64,000 nucleotides of DNA from positions 7,215,241 through 7,279,240 of the forward strand of contig OX419343.1 of assembly GCA_948470475.1 (NCBI GenBank), given 5' to 3'. This DNA is from Galaxea fascicularis (taxonomy: Eukaryota > Cnidaria > Anthozoa > Scleractinia > Euphylliidae). The notes beneath the pieces were generated by a model. That model did not search any database. It was not told where the DNA came from and was given only the letters and a program-made list of their open reading frames with translations. Positions 1 through 11,129 of the stretch are shown one piece after another. The translations under genes and the position numbers were made by a program. Numbering within the stretch: the first letter of the stretch is position 1; every line of letters begins with the position of its first letter.

Positions 1-2403
1 AGAAATACAGCCTAAAATTATCACCGCGGTCCAATACTAACCCTTTGTAAGGTAAATTTTACGACGATGTGTTTTTAGCGGTGGAAAAACAAAGCTCTTC
101 TTCGCTACCTCAAAACGTGGACTATTTGTTCCCTTTTCCAAAGTATTTCGTAATATGACGCGTGAAGAGCGAACTTCGTCAGTACTTGTGTGATCAACTG
201 GCAATTTCTCCTAGTTCATTTGTGGTTCGTAGTATTTTCTTTTTTGACAGCAGTGTCACTAGACCATTCATAAATAGTGTCTCAGTACAAATTCTCAAAG
301 TCCTGTCTGTCGGATCATCAGGCCGATAATCCACTGACTTGAGTGATACGTTGGCCATCTCGTTTGCGATTACAAATTTATTTAACCAAACAGAAATCTA
401 AACCTTAAAAGCTTTTTCTCATTTTCATGTGTTTTTACCGTATTGTTTGAAAACGTGTAAACACCAATCTGGTTGGTTTTATGGTCGTTTGCGACAAAAC
501 AGCACGGAAATGCTTGAAAAATGCTTGCGTGTGTGTATAATCTATGTTCTAGGATTTTCACTCCATCCAACCAATTTAAGATGGTAGAGGAAATAGAGCT
601 TCCTCTCCCGGAGACAAATTATATTTTCTCATGAATTATTCCGACTCTGATCTCCTCTCAACAGTGAAAAGTAAACATCGGCTACGCAATTTTCTTAGTT
701 TTATCACGAAACTTGAGAAGCAACGTTCACGATGTGAATTGAAACCTACTTCAACTGTTCAAGGAGAAAATGTTTACCATGGAATTGACGAAAACCCGAT
801 GCGATGCAGCTGGCTTTCTGATCCTTTCTCCAAAACAGTATTTATATTGTTACACTTTCTTCTTTCGAAGCATGCTCGATGCTTTCAACAGTTTTAATTT
901 ACTGTCAGAATTAATTGATTTTGAAATACGCTGGTTGCCTTTCCTGTTTCTTCCAGGAAAAAAGCTCTAGAGGTCGCGAGCAAACGCAGATCATATATCC
1001 GGAAAATGCGATAAGATCATCCTCCAAACTTGCTGCTGAAACGTACCGTTTTAGTTTCATAGCCTTTCTGCTTTTTGTTTTTCCTTCTGTCACATACGAA
1101 ATTTTAAAGGTTTTTGTTTTTAAAGAGAAAACACGATAATTTATTGCGGTATGGTTTAGTGACTGACTAGCAAATAAAAAAGTTGAAATTAGACGTGTTT
1201 AGTTAAGCCAAAACCTTCACGGTAATGCAAACATAACCATGGACAGTTTTTACCTCGTTCACCGATAAACTAATCATTCAAGCTTTCACTGAAAGTTAAG
1301 CATTTCGAACGAATTTACTGAGTAAGCGGCTGCTCCCAAATAGAATTTGACAAGACTGTCATAAAGAAATAAGAAAGGAGACTTACATGGGAACCACTGC
1401 TATCTTAGTGAAAGAGAATTAAACTTAAATCTTGCTAAGCTGATTTTAAAATTAGTTTTGTTCAACAGTTGTACAAAAAAATATATATTCAGTAAGTTAT
1501 TCAACTCATAAAAAATCCTGTAACTAAGCCGATATTTAGAAACAGGCAATGAGTTATCGGATGCAGTAGGCAAGTTATCGGGGCTGGGAGTCTTAGCAGA
1601 AAAACAAGTTTAAGAAACCTGATAATTTCTTTGCACGCAAAGCCGATACGCATTATTCTTTTGCCGGCTTGTTGTCAGTAAGTTTTCCATACTTCGTTAT
1701 CCCAATGCATCCAAACATTGAAATTTAAATACTTGTCATTGGATTTCTAAAGGTGACGCTTTCCAAGTCTTATCTTGTCAAGCTTATGTGATTGTGTCCG
1801 GGCGCATCTCTTCGGCAGGGTGTCTACTATAATACTTGTTATAAATACCCTCCAGAATTGTTGAAAAGGTGTGCTAAAAAAGTAAAAAAATTAAACAACA
1901 TTGGCAAAAAAGCCATTCAGTTACACCAACACTTGTACAGATATATATATATAAATATATATATTCAAGCACGTGGACACAACAATGGAAACTTAAAACC
2001 TCAGCATGAGTGAAAATTTGCATTTGAAAAGCACTCGTCATTGTACACCAGTTGAAGCATCATAAGAACCCTGATCGACACGAAGACACCTTGACCAAAC
2101 AACCCGGCGACATGCCCAGGGTTTGGCGCGACTTAATTGTTCCACTGCACATCTGATGTCGAATTTACACGAAACAAAGTATGTCTGTATGTCAGTAGCC
2201 CCTGTGTATGTATAATCCACCATACAAACTGCACTCAAGTTAAAGGTACCTTTTTAATATTATGGCTGTATTTTATCTCTGTAATTCAATTTTAACTGCA
2301 ATGGTGAATAAACAGTTGTTATTATGCAGCAGTTAAAACGTTAGTATATTATATACAGTTAAAATAGTATGACGGGGCGCGTGAGCGTAGCTCGTTGACT
2401 ATA

Positions 2404-2444
<41 letters not shown>

Positions 2445-4172
2445 AATTATTATTATATTATTATCATTATTATTATTATTATTATTATCATCATCATTAT
2501 CAACCAAGGAGGGAGAGGATTACAATATTACAACGTCATGGATTCGCGCCAAAGTCTCATTCGCTCTCCAAAGAGTTCTGCGCTACTATGCTTGAGAGGC
2601 ACGCATTCTACGCGAAGAGTTCCGCTGAACATTACAGATAATGACTTTGACATTGATAAGGAACTAGCGAGATTTTAGGATTAGACCGTTTAATATTCTT
2701 CACATTTTAACCCTGTTTTAACCGTATCCGCCGATTAATAGAATTTAGATTAAACGTTTTTATATAACAAACATGCATTTTGATCTGTTCGGTAGTTGTA
2801 ATGGTTTTTTTTTTCAACTCACACAATTATTTGTTTGTTTCCTTTTTAGTCATGGAAATTGAGAGTGTCCAAAAAGTTCATCTCATTTTATATAAAAGGC
2901 CTTATATTTGCAATTGCTTAGTTTAAGATTTTAGCACTTTAAACATTGATGTAATTATTTATTATCGTTCAGTATTATTATTATTATTATTTATTTTTTT
3001 TAATGGTATGCCTGTATCGCGAGTAAGGTGTAGGTGACGAGTTTTAATTTCGATACCGAAAGGTGACTCTTCCCATTACAAGATATCCTGCTGCGCTTCA
3101 ATCTGTTCTTGGATTTTCTTCCTATAAAATGACCATTATTAACAATTCTTGAATTTAGTGTAATGTTTCATTAAGAGGACCCACGCTTTGAAACACGGTA
3201 AAATATCACCAGTACTATTTTACAAGATTGTTGTGTGGGAGCCCGACAGACAATTGTTGTAAAGTCGGTCAATTTCCCTTTTAAGGTGGGACTTAACGTA
3301 AATTGGAGTGAAATTTCAAGGAGTTACAAGAAGGAATTGAAATAAACTAAAATGTTTTGACCCCACAAGGGCACTACAGGTTGCTCGGGAACTGTTTGGT
3401 GTCCGTCCACTAATTTATAACTTCAAATTCCAATTTTAAACCTTCATTAAATCTTTAATATCTCCCATTTTCCTAAATTTAACTAATCCTTTGAGAAAAT
3501 TATCTCTTCCCAAATACACCCAAAAATCACCCAAAAATTCACAAAATATCCCACAACATAGCTTCGCGCGATAATTTTCCATCATTGATTTTTCTGAGAC
3601 TTTTACCATTGTAAGATGATGAGTTAGTTATGTCAGAAATGTAAAAAAATTGGGGGACACCGAGTTCATTTTGGAGAGAACATTCCCGGAAGAACCCCCT
3701 AAATCTGAAAAAATCGGGCTTCGTTAGCCACAGTGTCTGTAAACCCAAAAATATTACAATATACAATATTAGTATTAAGTCTTTGAAGTGAAATGTTTTG
3801 TAGACCTATCAAGTGAATTTAGTCAACTGGTGAGGTTCCTTAAAGAACAAGTTCGCATTTAGCGACCATATTTTCACGCGCCTTGCAGACGCAAGAAGGC
3901 CGAGGATTCGATGTCCCGTGGACAGAAATCTTGAATGTTTTTTAACTTCCCACATTGATTTTTTGGTTCATTTTTGGATAATGTGGAGATAATTGTAAAT
4001 AAAATTTGTTTCTGGAAAGAAAAGTAGGGGTCACCGACCATTTAAGAGGGTAAGCTAAAGGCGAAAGGAACGCAACAGCTATCATCCTTTTGCTTGCTTA
4101 CCTTTCTTCCTCAGCGCGCGCGCTCGATGGGTGACGTGGCATGTCCCGTGCGCAGTAGGGATGCGCGTGAAC
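1..4172. other. Intergenic stretch with no recognisable gene
   Basis: AT-rich sequence. The short open frames here (for example 631-897) show no family motif, no consistent splice sites and no codon pattern that I recognise. A TTA microsatellite lies at 2404-2504. A second short ATT run is near 2980. I see nothing else that can be supported. Confidence 0.6.
2404..2504. repeat. (TTA)n microsatellite, imperfect
   Basis: A run of TTA/ATT triplets interrupted by TTAAAATTA and later by ATC triplets. It follows a GC-richer block (GGGGCGCGTGAGCG near 2374). Trinucleotide tails of this type end the SINE copies elsewhere in the window, so this may be the tail of a decayed SINE; that is inference. Confidence 0.85.
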
Positions 4173-4537
4173 AATAGACGCTACTCCAAAATGGCGGCCG
4201 AAAATATTAAAAACGTATACCAGCACTAGAAAGAGCATTTATACTTAAGTAACCCTCCAAAGCTTCAGCATATCAGGTGTAATAGCAGCTGAGAAAATGT
4301 AAGTTGAAAAATGAAAAATTTACATACGTTTGTATGACTGAGGGAATACGCCATACCCCCAATCATACAAACGTCTGTAAATTTGTCAAATTCTCAGCTG
4401 ATACAACACCTGATATGCTGAAACTTTGCAGGGTTACTAAAGTTAAGGTGCTCTTCCTATTTCTGGTATCAGTTTTTCATTCAGTTCAATTTTAAGTCAT
4501 ATAAATCCATTGCCGCCATTTTGCAGAAGGGTCTATT
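4173..4537. mobile_element. Foldback MITE-like element, about 365 bp
   Basis: The two ends are imperfect inverted copies. The left starts AATAGACGC and continues to AAAATGGCGG; the right reads CCGCCATTTTGC and ends GTCTATT. Pairing continues inward: the block around TTCAGCATATCAGGTGT near 4265 has its inverse, ACACCTGATATGCTGAA, near 4406, and a second pair flanks TACATACGTTTGTATGA. The open frame at 4304-4495 lies wholly inside this foldback and is not a gene. No clear target duplication was found. Confidence 0.75.
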
Positions 4538-6960
4538 AGCGCCAACGTCCTTAAAGCGTCCAAGTGAGTATGCCATAAGGTGACTCAACAGCACGCACAT
4601 TTTGTTTCCTTTTTATATTTGTTCTTTGTTGGTGAGCACTGTCAAAATCAATAAAAAACTTAAAAAAAAAAACAATAACCGATACGGCAAAGAGATGCTA
4701 TCCAGTCAATTTACCTCGAAATTGCTTGCATCTCTCAAAGAGTTCTTGACATGTTTCGTGAAAGCAATACTCTCATAAACGAAGAAGAACTTCAACAATG
4801 TTCTCAGTACACATTTCACATTTACCATGAAAGTGCATATTTTGAGGGTGCTCCGATTTCATGTGGAAAAGTAATAAGCAAGTTCGCGTTTCCAGTGGTA
4901 AATCATTTCTCTTATCAAAACTACATTTTGCTGAGTAATCTTTTTACAGGACAAGCGACACACCAGCTTAGAAAACAAATATCTACTTATATTTACCAGC
5001 TACTCAAGTTCTCTGAATCCTTTATTTCCAATATCTTTTTCAATTTGGGATAAAGGCCAGGCCTGGCAACTGAGTTGTTGAAAAGAGCACCTTCAAATCA
5101 GTGAAATAGCTCGGGTAATATATATTGCGAATAGCCAAGTACTGTCAGTAAAAAGAAGTCGAGAACAGGAGTTGAGAAATTTTACAGTCGCTCGTAGGCT
5201 TTGTTTTGGCAGGTTTGTCTCGCGGACGTAAAGGTCTGTGAATGTTAACTGAATTTTCCGAGTTGTAAGTGTAAAACTTTGCTATTTTATAAGAAACGAC
5301 TCGGCACAGACAGCTCTCCCACGAATTCAGTATACTCTCTCTAACAGTGTCGATAGATTTAAGATACAATGCATGAATAGCTAAATTGTGATGAAAACGT
5401 AAGTTTTCTCAGACGAAATCTAGCGCCCCTCAAACTTTTGTCGAGTAATAGAACCTATTACTTGTGTCTTTAAAGGGGGTATTGACATCATTTGAATAGA
5501 TGTGAGTAACGATCTGAGGTCACCCAGCAATTTTTAAACGGTGACAGTAGATCATCAGCTATTCAAAGAATAAGCATCCGTCCCCGGAGGAAAATATTCT
5601 ACAAATGACATTTTTAGTTAAAAATAGATCAGTCAGTCAGACTTAGCCACCGTTTAGTCACAACTAAAACGATCTAGGAACTTAAATCATCTCGCTCTCT
5701 GCGGCCATGATTTGAATCCTATCCCAGCTCGCTAGGTGTAAAGGTGGTTGGCGTACAACTCCCTTTGCCAATACTTTCGTGTTCAAAGTTAGAGTTAACC
5801 CTTAATATTCAGAGTCCACTTCAGTTGCGACTACAAACATACAAGTACCAAAGAAGTAACGAAAATCACAAATTGGAGTGTTTCCAACATCAGTATCGAA
5901 ACTATTTCTCAGCGGCGCTACTCCTTTGACGCCCAATAAGAAGCAAAACCAAATAGCGACTCACTTGTGAGAATTTTGCGGGGCTTAACGCATGCTTTTA
6001 CTTGATATCAGTTTAATTGGTTCACTACTCTGCTTACGTCTTTCCTGACTGACCAGAGCAATTACCTTGGTTTTGGATTTCCACAATGGATGGAAGGCCG
6101 TTCGAACAGCACAAATGAGAATTTTAAAATACTTTGAACTCTGAGTGAACGACACGGAAGTCCAGCAGAATGCAGACTTGATCACAATTTGAACTGTGAC
6201 GGGAAGATTAGATGGAAGGCACCGGAAGTTAAGAAGAGTTCATGCCTTAAAATGTCTTTCTATACTTCCTTAATTTCTCTTTAATTAGTTTTAATACTTA
6301 CTCGGATCCGAACTGATCAGATCGATACTAGATAGACCCTGTTCGACTGTTAAGCTGAAGCTGTATCAATTCGATCAGAAATTGACCTCATGTTGATTGA
6401 TCAATATTGATGATCGATCGGCGGGTCGATGTAAATTGATACTGAAGTTTATTGATATTGGACAGGAACACGATCGAATTGTGGTCTTCAATCATCATTG
6501 ATATAGCAGTCGAGAAAATGATCAACTAAAAGAAAGACTTATGACTCTTATTAAATTATCTGGAAAACCCCAAGCATAAGTTTTCTGCAAATCACAGTGA
6601 ATCTCCTATCACAGCCGATTCTCCTAGTCACGATTTCTGCGGATCCTCTTCACGATCTTTACTTCATCTCAGATTCTTCCAGCGCCCTGGCCTTTTCTAT
6701 CTTCGGTATGATATTGCGGTTCTCAGAAATAGCAGAGCAAACCTTCCTGCTGCCAATGTATTTCCAAAGAAGCCTGTCAGTCTCCCTCAAATAATTTTTT
6801 CTTGTTTCTACAGCGCTAACTTAGAAATAAATAACGCAAGAAAAATTATTGGAGAATTCTGTATGAAGAGCAGGATATGGTAACCCTTGAATCCCTTGAA
6901 TACACTTCACATGCAGTGGTCCCCAGATGTATCCTTTTCGGCAGAATTTTTCCGCTGACT
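4538..6960. other. Intergenic, no recognisable gene
   Basis: No coding region is supported. The one structured part is 6300-6530, dense in ATTGATC, ATCGAT and ATCAAT words, with inverted blocks such as GTATCAATTCGATC near 6362 and AAATTGATACTG near 6433. Confidence 0.5.
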
Positions 6961-7104
6961 CTCATTCCCAGGGTTCTCTCCTTCCCGTCCCCTGGAGCGC
7001 GCGCACGCGCAAGAGAGAGGACATGTGATCAGCGTCTTCCAGGGTCTAACTCTCTCACCCTCTTTCTCTCTAGGGGACGGGAAGAAGAGAACCTTGGGAA
7101 TGAG
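6961..7104. repeat. Foldback repeat, about 144 bp
   Basis: The left arm CTCATTCCCAGGGTTCTCTC, followed by CTTCCCGTCCCC, is mirrored by GGGGACGGGAAGAAGAGAAC and CTTGGGAATGAG on the right. The loop contains a GCGCGCGCACGCGC run. The overlapping open frames on both strands at 6877-7332 are by-products of the foldback. Confidence 0.75.
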
Positions 7105-7137
7105 GCAGTGGGAATGAGGTTGCAGCTTGGAGTGCTC

Positions 7138-7221
7138 CATTCTCGTCCCCAGAGCCTCCTGTTCCAAAGCCCCGCCGCTGGGCCAAGAGGGGTCACAGAA
7201 GGCTCTGGGTACGAGAATGAG
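7138..7221. repeat. Short foldback repeat, about 84 bp
   Basis: CATTCTCGTCCCCAGAGCC on the left pairs with GGCTCTGGGTACGAGAATG on the right, around a GC-rich loop. It sits 34 bp beyond the previous foldback, so two small MITE-like units are side by side. Confidence 0.75.
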
Positions 7222-10200
7222 AGGTCTCTAATTTTTTTTTGCATCCCACACACCAGGCAAACCCGTGTTGCCCTTAAAGCTGGTGACAAACGGTTCAACA
7301 CTTGTTGCTCAACAAATGTTGCACGATGTTGAATTTTAAGGAGAAAACATTGCGGAATTCAGCATTTTTTGTAGCAAACTGTGCTGTTGTATGTTTCATC
7401 TTTGTTGTCAAGTCTTGCTTCTCATGTGTTCTTCATTGCGCTCGGTGTGTTAGGGCCAATTATGGAGAGAATTTTAAGGGTTTTTTGGGAATTTGTAGCT
7501 AGGCCTGACTCGCAAGTTAGTATTACGTAATCAACGGAAACCCTAAAAAATACTTGCTAATTGTTTGATTTCTGGCATCACAAAAAATACATTTAATAAA
7601 GTAAATGAACTGAAAATGGACAAAGTCAAAACAAGAAAAATATATTTGTCGTCAGTAGTCAAATGAAGATGTGTTCGGTGCGTTTCTTTGATTTTACTTC
7701 AGTACTTTAGGGAAACGAAAGAGATCATTTTTCTAAAGAATATAGCAGACCATTTTCGCTGATGCACTCGATATTTTAATATACCCACAAACCGTTTAAT
7801 TTCTTTTATCCTCTTCTATCTTAATCAATATTTTCATTTAGACCACTTCTCCAGATAGCTTTCTTCATCTAGACGTTGTCCTCTTTTTTTCAACTGTACG
7901 GCTGTCACAAACAATTTTTACTGTCTGAAAGTTAACACCCGAAAACATGCTAACCAAGCAAAACACTAAAACCAGCGCAAGAAGGGTATAAACCGTACGC
8001 GGATTTAAGCTTATTTAACATGTTGAGCGAAACAAATGTAGTTTTCTCTTTGCTTTTTTCCTTTTAATATAAAAAGAAATTCAAAGGACTGTTGTTATTG
8101 AAACGCCCATCGACATGATTATATGACGTCATTGCTCTCAAAATGGCAATTTTCGTCAGTAAGAGGTAAAGTTCTTTTTGCTTAAAAATGTAATTCAAGG
8201 CGAGTTGGATATATCAATCTCAGACACGTTGTGTTGAGTTGTACGTGTTTAATTAACAAGAGGTCGCATAAGGACGTGTATAGCGCAGAGGAGTCGAGTT
8301 TAGATATGTTGAAAGAATATACTAGAACGTGAGTATCAAATGGTATGTTACGTTAGCCCAAACTCAAATTAGCATAAAAGACCAAACCGAAATTCATTAC
8401 TAGCCATGTAGATCAGCATAAATTGCCCTGAATTCCTTCTGCTTGTTGTATTTTCTTTGCCACGTTGAAGTCAACTGAAATAAACAATTTGCCTTCGCGG
8501 ACACTCACTACATTAGAATATTTGGGAAGATTTTCGCTCGCAAATCTGCTTTTATGATCATATCTACAAACACCACCGCTACTAAACAATAGAACAGATC
8601 TTTCTACCTCGTGACACTCCAGGAGTTAGATGGATATTTTGCTTGGCCAGTTGTATTCTGAAGACCGGGTTAATCTCAACTGCCCGTTTGCGCCGACTGG
8701 GTCAGTACTTTCATTCACACATATTCTCAGCACTGTAGTTTCTGCGTAGTGTACATAGCGAGCTCGATGTAGCGCAGCAAATGATTGAGAACTAAGACAA
8801 GACTCACTCATTCATAAGAGATGCTACGTCATTGGAGATCAACACTGGCCAATCAGAATGCAGGTTTCGGACTTGTACTATAATTAAACGGATTTACCTC
8901 GCAGATTTTTTACGTTAAAAAAGCCCATAATTTTCGCCAACAAATGATTGCTTGGGATTAAACGTTTGCTATTCTTTCGTATGATTGGTATCATAAATTG
9001 TTATTTCCCTCATCACGCAGTGGTCAAACCACCTGCCGTCAGGAAGATTTACGTTTTACAAACTTCATATTGCCTACAAGAAAAGAAATTAAAGACAGTC
9101 AAAACTGAATGTATCTTTTTTTTTTCTAGAATTTTAATTTCAATTTTTTTGTACATCACTTCTGGAAATTCAAGCTTACTATGATCGATTTAGAAGAAAA
9201 AGCGTTTGAATAAAAATCGTGTTTAAAGTTGAACGACAGCCTCGGAGCAAGATTCTAATATCCGGCTTTAATCATTTCATTTGTTATCTATTCTTTCACA
9301 TTTTACGTTATCACATTGTTGGCTAAATATAAGCGTCGTTCAGTTCCTCAGAGTCTGTAGTAAATCCTTACCCGAGGATTCTTAACCTTTACAACCCATT
9401 CAAACTCGCAGTCATCGGAAAAGAGTGGCGAGCGGAAATTAATGTCGCAAGTCTTAAACATCTTAGTCATTTTCATTTTTCGATTAGCTTTATTTGCATC
9501 TTTCATAATACGACGAAACAATAAATGGGCTAGCGATGTTTCGAGCGCAAATGGAAACGCTGCAACAACATCTTGGCAGCTCACCTGCACTTTGAATTTT
9601 CCGACTTGTCGTCTAACGCTCAGAAATGTCTCGGAGTCATGCAAACTAGACGCTGTTGTAATAAGGCATTTTTTTTCCACTCAAGAACGCGAAAGACGGA
9701 GAAAATTGTTTCGAAAGCAAGAGTGCTCAAAATTGTTAGGCGTTTTTTAAAGGCAAAAGAAACGATAAATCCGGAAGATCCTTTTTACAGTGTCGTTCAT
9801 TGTTTGTCTCAATCCAACGGATTGCTCTAAAAAACCGACGAACATGATGAGCTAGACTTTCCCCAAATAAAATTGTTAACATCCGGGAAAGTAGAAACGG
9901 AAATCTGTAGCCAATACATGCCACTAATTTTTAAAATAAACTGTAGCTAAAGGCTGGCTAATTGGAACACAGAAATATGCCGATTTATACAGTTTTCTTA
10001 TTACCAGGAAGACATTAGTTGCCCGCAGCAGCAATGAGTTTTAATCTAATTTCGGGACATGCCAGTTGTATGTTTCCTCGGCTATACAAACCATTTGTTT
10101 GCTTCCTTAAGTGACTCGTGCGGTCCACCACCTCGCACGTGCGACGAAAAAACTAACAAAGATGTGGAAAAGCTCGCAATTGTTCAAACGAGACAAACTT

Positions 10201-10224
10201 CTCGCGAACAAAAGACCACTTGCC
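7222..10224. other. Intergenic, no recognisable gene
   Basis: Overlapping open frames at 9348-9830 (110 residues minus, 102 and 85 plus) have no motif I recognise and no splice partners that I could phase. I cannot exclude a taxon-restricted exon there, but nothing in the sequence supports one. Confidence 0.45.
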
Positions 10225-10375
10225 TTCCACCAATGTGACCGGATTCGATTCCCGGACTCGGTGTCATATGTAGGTTGAGTTTGATTTGTTGTTTCTCACT
10301 CTGCTCCGAGAGCTTCTTCTCGGTCCTCTGGATGCAGGGCCTCCCTGAAAACCATTTCGGTGAGTGACTTCAAAT
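10225..10375 (+). mobile_element. Degraded tRNA-derived SINE (family A)
   Basis: A B-box-like GGATTCGATTCCCGGACTCG is followed by a body that matches the better copy at 30541: GGTTGAGTTTG, then CTCTGCTCCGAGAG, then TTCTCGGTCCTC. The A-box end and the trinucleotide tail are decayed or absent. Immediately downstream (10386-10490) a roughly 55-bp stretch containing ACACATTAAAGTACT and TTTACAATAAAAACTA is duplicated. Confidence 0.7.
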
Positions 10376-11129
10376 TTCAAAACTCCAAAACATACACACA
10401 TTAAAGTACTATAATATTATTTACAATAAAAACTAGCTCTACACATTAAAGTACTGTAATATTTACAATAAAAACTACACTGCTACCTAATTTACAGGTT
10501 GTTCCTGTAAATACAGCTCCTTAGCCATACAGCATGGAGAAGTTCACAACTGTCATAATGGTAATGATGATGAATGCCATGTTTCAACAGGGCTGCTACT
10601 GATTTTTAAGATGGTGCCAGGGAATCCAGCTATTTAATTGTGGTACAGTCAATATGCTGTTTTTGTATCATAAGGGCATTAAACTCAGAATTCCCGGGGA
10701 AAAATCATCCATTCGCGGTCCTTGATGGCCCTGCTGTTTGTCAAACTAAGTAACAAAGTCTGAAGATGGGCTTAGTGTCTTGTTTCTTCAAATAAATTGT
10801 GAAATGGGCTTAAGTCTTAAGACCCTTTAAAACAGCTGAACGGCTATTAACATTGACTGTGAAATATTCACCGCTCATTACACCTATCTCAAAGTTGACC
10901 TTAAAAATAATTTGCCATTTTCTAAATTTGCTACCCGACGACGTCAAAAAACCTTGAAAATTACTGAATTAACCTTCTTCCTTGAAGAATATTATTTCGT
11001 TGCCAAATTAAAAGGAAAAAGGTTATTTCTAAATCAAAACAATTTGGAGAGAGCCTTGCCCTGTTAAGGTAGTAGAATTGTTTCCAGTCTAACATGTTCA
11101 TTGAGTTTAATGTGTTCAGTGTTACTGTG
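10376..11129. other. 3' flank of UMAD1, no separate gene
   Basis: This lies just downstream of the UMAD1 stop codon on the minus strand, so part of it is probably UMAD1 3' UTR. I saw no confident minus-strand AATAAA. Apart from the 55-bp duplication near 10390-10490 nothing stands out. Confidence 0.4.

Noticed and set aside
631..1139. Short plus-strand frames as a small gene
   Set aside because: No recognisable domain, no promoter or splice support, and overlapping frames in both strands.
9348..9830. Overlapping 110-residue minus and 102/85-residue plus frames
   Set aside because: No family motif recognised, no splice partners in phase, and the frames overlap one another.
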